A DNA stretch of 64,000 nucleotides from Kineosporia aurantiaca JCM 3230. GTDB taxonomy: Bacteria; Actinomycetota; Actinomycetes; Actinomycetales; Kineosporiaceae. The first letter of the stretch is position 1. The number at the start of each line of letters is the position of its first letter. Below are positions 53,163 to 64,000 of this stretch, piece by piece. Below the pieces are notes generated by a model. The model did not search any database, was not told the origin of the DNA, and saw only the letters and a program-made list of their open reading frames with translations. The stretch lies in contig JODP01000012.1 in NCBI GenBank assembly GCA_000719025.1, positions 1-64,000 on the forward strand, read 5' to 3'. Both the position numbers and the translations under genes were made by a program.

Positions 53163-54509
53163 ATGCGCTACGGCGTCGTCGGCACCGGATCCCGGGCCGG
53201 TTTCTACATCAAGGCCCTGACCCGGGCGTCCAAGGACGAGCTGGTGGCCTGGGCCGATCCCAACCCCGGGCGTCTGGACGTGTACGAGCGCCGGGTCACC
53301 GCGGCCGGCGCCCCCGCCCCGGCCCGGTTCGACCACGACAAGATCACCGAGGCGGTGCGGGAACACGCTCTGGACCGGGTGATCGTCACCCCGCCGGACC
53401 GGGTGCACGCGGCCGCGGTGGTGGCGGCTCTGGAGGGCGGCGCCGACGTCATCGTCGAAAAGCCGCTGACCATCGACGAGGACGGGGTCCGGGCGATCAC
53501 CGAGGCGGTCCAGCGTACTGGGCGTAATGTGGTGGTGACGTTCAACTACCGGTACTCGCCGCGTAATGCCGCTCTGCGGCAGATGATTGCGTCGGGGGAG
53601 ATCGGTGAGGTCACGTCGCTGCATTTCGAGTGGTTGCTCGATACCGCCCATGGGGCCGACTACTTCCGCCGTTGGCACCGCGACAAGGCCAATTCCGGCG
53701 GCCTGTTGGTGCACAAGTCCAGTCATCACTTCGACCTGGTCAACTGGTGGATCGGGGCCGAGCCGGTACGGGTCTACGCCAGCGGCGGGTTGCGGTTCTA
53801 CGGAGATGAGGCGGCGACCCGGCGGGGTCTGGGGCCCCGGCCGGATCGGGGGACGACCGACGACCCGCGCCGCGACGGGTTCAGCCTCGACCTGAGGACG
53901 ATCCCGGCCTACCGCGAGCTGTACCTCGACCAGGAGCAGCACGACGGTTACCGGCGCGATCAGGACGTGTTCGGCCCGGGCATCACGATTGAGGACAACC
54001 TGTCCCTGGTGGTCGACTACACCGGCGGAGCGACGATGAGCTACTCACTGAACGCCCACGCCCCCTGGGAGGGGTACACGGTCGGCGTGAACGGCACGCT
54101 CGGGCGGGCGGAGCTGACCGTCGTCGAGCGGGGATCGGTCACGCTGGACGAGGGTGGGCACGTCGTGGTCGACCCCAGCGCCCGGCCGGACCTGGTCCAG
54201 GACGACGGGAACCGCCCGGTTGCCGAGCGTCTGATCGTCCAAAAGCATTTCGGTTCCGCGGTTGCCGTGCCCATCGCGCAAGGGGTCGGCGGGCACGGAG
54301 GGGGAGACGCGTCCCTCATCGAAGACGTTTTCGCAGGCACGCCTTCAGCGGATCCGCTCGGGCGGGCGGCCTCCTGGCGGGACGGGGTCCGCTCGGTGGT
54401 GGTCGGCATCGCCGGCAACCGCTCGCTGGTCACCGGCCAGGCCGTGCGGATCGCCGACCTGGCCCTGGAATGGCCACTGACCTCGGAGGACGTGAACCAT
54501 GAGGGCTGA
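53163..54509 (+). CDS. Gfo/Idh/MocA-family oxidoreductase (long form)
   Basis: This 448-residue dehydrogenase has YGVVGTGSRAGFYIKAL as its Rossmann start, TPPDRVHAAAVV and the VEKPLTIDEDGV motif with the catalytic Lys. GGLLVHKSSHHFDLVNWWIG supplies the active-site His pair. It is longer than usual because of an insert (about 225-265) containing GLGPRPDRGTTDDPRRDG. TTGGAG precedes the ATG. It is the third family member in this locus. Confidence 0.9.
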   Translation: MRYGVVGTGSRAGFYIKALTRASKDELVAWADPNPGRLDVYERRVTAAGAPAPARFDHDKITEAVREHALDRVIVTPPDRVHAAAVVAALEGGADVIVEKPLTIDEDGVRAITEAVQRTGRNVVVTFNYRYSPRNAALRQMIASGEIGEVTSLHFEWLLDTAHGADYFRRWHRDKANSGGLLVHKSSHHFDLVNWWIGAEPVRVYASGGLRFYGDEAATRRGLGPRPDRGTTDDPRRDGFSLDLRTIPAYRELYLDQEQHDGYRRDQDVFGPGITIEDNLSLVVDYTGGATMSYSLNAHAPWEGYTVGVNGTLGRAELTVVERGSVTLDEGGHVVVDPSARPDLVQDDGNRPVAERLIVQKHFGSAVAVPIAQGVGGHGGGDASLIEDVFAGTPSADPLGRAASWRDGVRSVVVGIAGNRSLVTGQAVRIADLALEWPLTSEDVNHEG

Positions 54510-54554
54510 GGGGCCGGTCCGGGCGACCCCCGGCGCTGGGGCAGAATCGGTGCC

Positions 54555-55640
54555 GTGCGAGACCTCGACAGAAGTTCCGGCAGCGTGCCCCTGGTGACGC
54601 TGGCCGACGTGGCCGCCCTCGCCGGGGTCTCGCTGGCCACGGCGTCCCGGGCGCTGAACGGCAGCAAGAACCGCCGGGTGGCCGAGGACCTGCGGGAGCG
54701 GGTGCTGGAGGCGGCCAAGCGGCTGGACTACGCGCCGAACCCGAACGCCCAGGCGGTGGCCCGGGGGCGTACCGACTCGGTCGGTCTGGTGATGCACGAC
54801 ATCGCCGACCCGTACTTCTCCTCGATCGCCGACGGCGTGATCGCCGGGGCGGAGGAGCAGGGGCTGGCGGTCACGATCGCCACCACCGGCCGCCGTCCCG
54901 GCGCCGAGCTGGAGTACGTGGCCCGGCTGCGGCGGCAGCGGGCCCGGGCGATCGTGCTGGTCGGCAGCCGCACCTCGGACCAGGTGGCGACCGCCCGGCT
55001 GATCGAGGAGTTCCAGGCCTACGTCGAGGGCGGGGGCCGGGTCGCGGCGATCACCCAGCCGATCCTGCCGGTCGACACCCTGGCCATCGAGAACCGGGCC
55101 GGCGCCCAGGCACTGTCCCAGGCCCTGGTCGAACTCGGCCACCGGGACTTCGCCGTCCTGGCCGGAGACCCGTCCGTGCTGACCTCGCAGGACCGCCTGG
55201 CCGGGTTCCGCGACGGGCTGCGCCGGGCCGGCACCCGGCTGGCCCGGGAGAACGTGCTGCGCACGGCCTTCACCCGGGACGGCGGCTACCAGGCGATGAA
55301 GCGCCTGATCGCCCGCGCCCCCGAGATCTCCTGCGTCTTCGCGGTGAACGACGTGATGGCGGTGGGGGCGATGGCGGCGCTGCGCGAGGCCGGCCTGATC
55401 GCGGGCCGGGACGTGGCGGTGGCCGGGTTCGACGACATCGAGACCCTGCGCGACGTCACGCCCGGGCTGAGCACGGTGGGGGTGCCGTTGCGGGAACTCG
55501 GGCTGAGGGCGGTGGGCCTGGCCCTGCGGGAATCGGGGACGCCCGTGGAAGTCGTGCGCGTGGCGGGTCACGTTCAGCTGCGGGAGAGCACCCCGGCGGC
55601 GGACGGCAGGACGCTGGCTTCGGTGCTCGCGGCGCGCTGA
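54555..55640 (+). CDS. LacI-family transcriptional regulator
   Basis: This 361-residue regulator has the N-terminal HTH VTLADVAALAGVS and then LATASRALNGS, followed by the hinge helix NPNAQAVARGRT. The periplasmic-binding-like effector domain (about 72-345) includes VGLVMHDIADPYFSSIADG and AVNDVMAVGAMAALREAGL. It is the last gene of the rightward arm and is the best candidate to bind the two LacI-type sites at 46961 and 47140. The effector is probably the imported sugar or an intermediate. Confidence 0.92.
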   Translation: MRDLDRSSGSVPLVTLADVAALAGVSLATASRALNGSKNRRVAEDLRERVLEAAKRLDYAPNPNAQAVARGRTDSVGLVMHDIADPYFSSIADGVIAGAEEQGLAVTIATTGRRPGAELEYVARLRRQRARAIVLVGSRTSDQVATARLIEEFQAYVEGGGRVAAITQPILPVDTLAIENRAGAQALSQALVELGHRDFAVLAGDPSVLTSQDRLAGFRDGLRRAGTRLARENVLRTAFTRDGGYQAMKRLIARAPEISCVFAVNDVMAVGAMAALREAGLIAGRDVAVAGFDDIETLRDVTPGLSTVGVPLRELGLRAVGLALRESGTPVEVVRVAGHVQLRESTPAADGRTLASVLAAR

Positions 55641-55653
55641 GCCGGCGGCCGGG

Positions 55654-56160
55654 TCAGGGCATCTCGTGCAGTTCGGAGACCCGGATCTGGTCGAAGGCCG
55701 AGCGCAGGTAGACCGCCAGCGGGGGCAGTTCGGTCTGGCCGGGCTGGGTGAGTAGCTCGGCGATGAAAAGCGGCGCGTGGTGCGCTACTTGGACCGGGGT
55801 GTAGCGGCGCGGATTCTCGCTGTCCTCCTCGTGCAGGCCCAGGGCGCCGGTCAGGACGACGACCAGCGCCTGGACGTCGATGTCCGGGTACCAGGTGAAG
55901 GCCCGGCGCGCGCAGTTCCGGATCAGCTCGAGGAGGTCGTCGCCGCCCAGGCCGTCCGGGTTGAGCTGCTCCAGCAGGTCGCGGACGACCACGCCGAGCA
56001 CCAGGCGGACCTGTTCCGGGTCGCAGGCGCCGAGCGCGGTGGTCGCCTCCTCGAAGGCGGGAGCGTCCCCGGCACGGGCGGCGTTCACCGCTTCGATCGT
56101 GGTGCGGGTGATCGTGCGGGCGGAGGCGGGCAGGTCGGAGAACGCGTCGGCGGGGGGCAC
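55654..56160 (-). CDS. Hypothetical helical protein downstream of the FAD-TPR gene
   Basis: I do not recognise this 168-residue protein. It is soluble, acidic and mostly helical (ARTITRTTIEAVNAARAGD, EQVRLVLGVVVRDLLEQLN). It has no membrane segment, signal or clear active site, and two Cys. The GTG at 56160 lies 18 bases past the stop of the FAD-TPR fusion on the same strand, so the two are probably one operon. It may be a small regulatory or structural partner. Confidence 0.6.
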   Translation of the reverse strand: MPPADAFSDLPASARTITRTTIEAVNAARAGDAPAFEEATTALGACDPEQVRLVLGVVVRDLLEQLNPDGLGGDDLLELIRNCARRAFTWYPDIDVQALVVVLTGALGLHEEDSENPRRYTPVQVAHHAPLFIAELLTQPGQTELPPLAVYLRSAFDQIRVSELHEMP

Positions 56161-56178
56161 GGTGGATAAATCTAGGGC

Positions 56179-58917
56179 TCAGCAGCGGTGCCGGGAGGGG
56201 CGGGCGGCCAGCAGTTCCTCGGCGCGGGCCTGCTCCCCGTCCTGGATCAGGCAGTGGATCAGCGTGTCCTGGAACACCTCGCGCTGGGCGGCGGAGCCGG
56301 CGACGTGGTCGACCCGGGGGTAGAGGTCCTCCAGGATGCGGGCGGCTTCGGACCAGCGCTGTTCCAGCACGGCGGTCAGGCCCTCGCAGGCGGCCACGAC
56401 CAGGATGTGCATGGCCGCCTCGGAGGAGCTCAGGGCGTACTGCCGCAGCTCCTCGAGCCCGGCCACGTCATGGTCAGCAGTCAGCGCGATGGCGGCGTAG
56501 AGCGCGATGAACGGGGTCTGCGGGGTCTTCAGCAGGGCCGGGCCGATCGCCTCGATCACCGGGGCAGCCGGCGGGGTCTGGTCGTCGACCAGGCTCCAGC
56601 GCCAGAGCAGGGAGGCCGAGTCGATCAGGGCCCGGACGCCGGTGACCGCGGGCGGGGCGAGGTGGGCCTGGTAGCGGCGGCGGACGGCGTCGAAGTCGCC
56701 GAGGGCCATTTCGTGCAGCGCCGCGTGCCAGGCGAAGTGCGCCCGGTACCCGGCCGAGCGGCCGGTCTCGGTCACCCAGTGGTCCAGCCAGACGCGTCCT
56801 TCATCGTGCTGGCCGGTCTCGTACATCACGTGGGTCTGCGCGTGCACGGCGTGCCCGGAGGACGGCTCGCAGGCCAGGGCGCTCTCGGCGAGGAGGGCGG
56901 CCTCTTCGAAGCGGGACTGTTCCTGGCGGGTGAAGGCCAGCAGCGAGATGTACCACCAGTGGTCGCCGTACGCCGGGGCCAGGCCCTCGACCAGCGCCCA
57001 GGCCTCCTGCTGGAGGTCGGTCACGCCGGAGAAGGCGATGGTCGGCACCGCGGCGGAGACCGCGAGCACGTCCCGGGGGTAGGCGGCGATGTGGGCGATC
57101 AAGGCCTGCGCGCCGGCGTGGCGGACGTCGCTGACCCGGCGGTCGATCACGTCGACGAAGCTGCGCTCGCGGTCGTCGCCGCGCACCGCGATCGCCCGCT
57201 TGGCCTCGGCCAGGGACGAGGCCACGTCTCCGCCGTCGATCGTGGCGCCGGCCTCGTGACCCAGCATGGCCAGGGCGGCGTGGGCGAGGGCGAAGTCCGG
57301 GTCGTGGACGGTGGCCTCGCGCAGCAGGTTCTCGGCGCCGGACTGGAGCCGCATGACCCGGTCGAGGGCGGCGTTGAAGCTGGCCGCGGCCTCGGCGGTG
57401 GTGGACAGGGGCAGGCCGAGCAGGTCGCGGGGGCGGGCGACGGGGTGGTGGCCGCTGACCATCCGGCCGTCGGCCAGCCGGCGCGGCAGCGGGGCCAGGG
57501 TGTCGAGCAGCGTGGTGGCCAGGGCCAGCGCCTGGGTGCGGATCTCCGGCACGGCGGTGGTCTCCCACAGCTCACCGCGCCGCAACGCTCCGAGCGTCCA
57601 CAACGGAGCCTCGGGACTGCCCGCCGAGTCGATCAGCCGGCCGTTCACCGTGCGCAGGCCCATGCCACCGGTGGACACGGTGGCCGACGCGACCCCGTGA
57701 ACCGGCGTCAGCAGGTCGTTCAGCAGGGGGTTGCCCAGCTCGCGGATGTCCGTGCGGGGACCCGTGCAGTTGACCACCCAGCCGACGTCCCGGCTCGAAC
57801 CGTCGGTCAGGGTCACCCGGAGCCCACCGCGGTCCAGCGGTTCCGCCCCGGCGACGGTCGCCCCGCTGTGCAGCGACAAGCGTCCTTCGGAGCGGAGCTG
57901 GTTGAGCTTGTCCGCGCTGTTCAGCGGCATGCGGTGGCGCAGGGTGTTCCAGTAGCCGGCGTCCTCCTTCACGAAGGTGAGCCGATCCTCGTCACTCATC
58001 CGGCCCCACAACGTCTGGACCTGGACCCGCAGACCGTCGAGAGCGGGCCGCCAGTCGCCTGACGTACGGACCACGTCGTGGAAGTGCCGGGCCACGCGCT
58101 TGCGGAGTTCGTCCAGCCCCGGACCCCAGTCGGAGACATCCGGCACCGTGGCCAGTTTGGGGTGACGCGCGTGGGTGCGGGGGAGGCGCCCGCTGCGGGA
58201 GACCGCGTGGAGAACTCTGTCCTCGCGTCCCGAATTTTCCCCCGTAAGGGACAACGCGACGTCCACCATCGTCAGCCCGGCGCCCACCACCAGGATTTCG
58301 GCGGGGCCACTGCGGTCGCGACGAATGACGTCCAGCGCGCCCGGCGCCCAGGGGTCGGGCACAAAGAACGGCGACGTCTTCAGCGTTTCCGGCGCCCAGT
58401 CCCAGCCGGCTGCCGGTAGGCCGGTCGCGATGACGACGGCGTCGGCCGGGAACTTGCGGCCCGTGCTGGTCTCGACGAGAGCGCCGGCGCCCGAACGGCG
58501 CACCGTGACGGCCTGCTGCTGAACGTGACGCAGCGAGACGTGATCGGCGGCCGCGGCGAGCGAATCATTCAGGAGCTCGCGGACATACCGGGAGAACTGG
58601 CGGCGCGAGGTGAAGTCGTACGGCAGGGAAGGGCGATCGGGGTCGTCCTCACCGCGCCAGCCGACGAAGTGCCCCGGGTCCTCCGGCAGGGCGGTCATGC
58701 CGCTCGCCGGGACGTTGAGCAGGTGGCGGTCCTCGGGGGTGCCGAACGCCACGCCCCGGCCGAGCAGGTCGTTGGGTTCCAGCACGACGATGTCGAGCCC
58801 GGTGGAGCGGCGCGCGGCCAGCCGGGCCAGCTGGAGGGTGACCAGGGTGCCCGCCACGCCCCCGCCCGCGATCAGCACGGTCGGCCTGGTGGCCTGCTTG
58901 ATCCGGTCAGCCGGCAT
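56179..58917 (-). CDS. FAD/NAD(P)-binding oxidoreductase fused to a TPR (TTC38-like) domain
   Basis: The fusion has about 912 residues. Residues ~12-480 are a two-nucleotide-binding flavoprotein. VLIAGGGVAGTL (18-23 glycines) binds FAD, GRGVAFGTPEDRHLLNVPASGM is the NAD_binding_9 signature and ILVVGAGLTMVDVALSL is the second Rossmann loop. Residues ~500-912 are helical repeats like TTC38 (ALAHAALAMLGHEAGA, GHAVHAQTHVMYETGQHDEG). The ATG at 58917 follows GAGGAGG. It diverges from the PKS gene and may belong to its cluster. The reaction is unknown; fusion of these domains is uncommon. Confidence 0.82.
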   Translation of the reverse strand: MPADRIKQATRPTVLIAGGGVAGTLVTLQLARLAARRSTGLDIVVLEPNDLLGRGVAFGTPEDRHLLNVPASGMTALPEDPGHFVGWRGEDDPDRPSLPYDFTSRRQFSRYVRELLNDSLAAAADHVSLRHVQQQAVTVRRSGAGALVETSTGRKFPADAVVIATGLPAAGWDWAPETLKTSPFFVPDPWAPGALDVIRRDRSGPAEILVVGAGLTMVDVALSLTGENSGREDRVLHAVSRSGRLPRTHARHPKLATVPDVSDWGPGLDELRKRVARHFHDVVRTSGDWRPALDGLRVQVQTLWGRMSDEDRLTFVKEDAGYWNTLRHRMPLNSADKLNQLRSEGRLSLHSGATVAGAEPLDRGGLRVTLTDGSSRDVGWVVNCTGPRTDIRELGNPLLNDLLTPVHGVASATVSTGGMGLRTVNGRLIDSAGSPEAPLWTLGALRRGELWETTAVPEIRTQALALATTLLDTLAPLPRRLADGRMVSGHHPVARPRDLLGLPLSTTAEAAASFNAALDRVMRLQSGAENLLREATVHDPDFALAHAALAMLGHEAGATIDGGDVASSLAEAKRAIAVRGDDRERSFVDVIDRRVSDVRHAGAQALIAHIAAYPRDVLAVSAAVPTIAFSGVTDLQQEAWALVEGLAPAYGDHWWYISLLAFTRQEQSRFEEAALLAESALACEPSSGHAVHAQTHVMYETGQHDEGRVWLDHWVTETGRSAGYRAHFAWHAALHEMALGDFDAVRRRYQAHLAPPAVTGVRALIDSASLLWRWSLVDDQTPPAAPVIEAIGPALLKTPQTPFIALYAAIALTADHDVAGLEELRQYALSSSEAAMHILVVAACEGLTAVLEQRWSEAARILEDLYPRVDHVAGSAAQREVFQDTLIHCLIQDGEQARAEELLAARPSRHRC

Positions 58918-59306
58918 GTCGGTCCTCCTCGTCAGCTGCAAACCCGAGCTTCCATACTAACAAACTAGAGATTGCTTTCCGGGATGCTTCCGGGGCCGCG
59001 GCGACGACCCTCTGAGCGAACGGTAGAGGGTCGGGCGGTGAGGCCGCCATTCCCGTCGGCTGAAGGGGTTCCTGCAGGCCAAGGGGCGGTTGGGGGTGGG
59101 GCAAGAGGTGATTTGAGGACGCTGTCGGCGGGCTCCCGGGGGCGCGGTCGCCTCGCGCAGTTGAACAACCGGGCTGGGCACCAGTTGAAACGGTTGCCCA
59201 GGGTGTTGCCGCGAGCTTACGTTTCGTGGCGAAACGCCATCTCGGCGCGCGAATTTGCGTTCCCGGTCGCTCGTGAACGATGTCCTCGGAAGGTGTTTGA
59301 GCCGGG
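58918..59306. promoter_or_regulatory. Divergent promoter region between FAD-TPR gene and PKS
   Basis: The 389 bases hold no credible gene. Next to the leftward gene is a short AT-rich stretch (58956-58980) with CTAACAAACTAG, an imperfect palindrome that could be an operator or promoter. Near the PKS side, GGGCACCAGTTG and CGGTTGCCC (about 59174-59203) are weakly symmetrical. Nothing further could be assigned. Confidence 0.4.

Positions 59307-64000
<4,694 letters not shown>

Overview
This 64 kb window is chromosomal DNA from a very GC-rich actinomycete. Supporting signs are frequent GTG starts, a mycofactocin-type dehydrogenase, an F420-type luciferase-like oxidoreductase, MptB/GT87/PIG-V polyprenyl-phosphate mannosyltransferases, a furA-katG pair and a modular type I polyketide synthase. 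I cannot name the genus with confidence. The secreted chitinase and rhamnogalacturonan lyase suggest a soil or plant-litter organism. No rRNA, tRNA, IS element, prophage or CRISPR array was recognised.

Layout. 1-1.05 kb: tandem and decayed repeats without a convincing gene. 1.05-4.9 kb: GNAT acetyltransferase, OmpR-type two-component pair and a DUF4173 membrane protein. 5-9 kb: acyl-CoA ligase, DUF3445 protein, NTF2-like protein, F420-type oxidoreductase. 9.1-16 kb: GH18 chitinase, TetR plus DHA2 exporter, M18 aminopeptidase, a 22-bp repeat cluster and a Tat-exported propeller-like protein. 16-17.1 kb: PH-like membrane protein and an orphan CitB-type response regulator.

17.6-20.9 kb is the most unusual part. 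It is a two-gene operon with overlapping stop and start codons. The first gene encodes a bacterial haemoglobin domain fused to a long Gln/Tyr/Gly-rich, prion-like repeat tail. The second encodes a divergent protein whose motifs match the nitric oxide synthase oxygenase domain, including the haem Cys, the stacking Trp and the arginine-binding Glu. Together they look like a nitric-oxide-making and NO/O2-handling pair whose globin may form condensates.

21-25 kb: three GT-C mannosyltransferase-like membrane enzymes, two of them overlapping antisense by 238 bp. 25-30 kb: ABC-2-like permease with TetR regulators, then furA-katG. 30-36.5 kb: hypothetical membrane protein, lipoprotein, PL11 rhamnogalacturonan lyase, a second 22-bp repeat array, aminoglycoside-phosphotransferase-like kinase. 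36-43 kb: TetR/SDR pair, Ohr/TetR pair, OFA-family MFS transporter with a 47-residue partner, MMPL exporter, small proteins.

43.5-55.6 kb is a carbohydrate-catabolic locus. A leftward arm (Gfo/Idh/MocA dehydrogenase, DUF993 aldolase-like protein, sugar isomerase, small CxxC protein) diverges from a rightward arm (CUT1 ABC importer, two more Gfo/Idh/MocA dehydrogenases, a DUF6807 protein, a cupin and a LacI regulator). Two LacI-type operators lie between the arms. It probably imports and processes an oxidised or keto-sugar glycoside.

55.6-64 kb is the edge of a polyketide cluster. A leftward FAD/NAD-binding-TPR fusion and a small unknown protein diverge from a PKS gene (KS-AT-ACP-KS...) that runs off the right end of the window.
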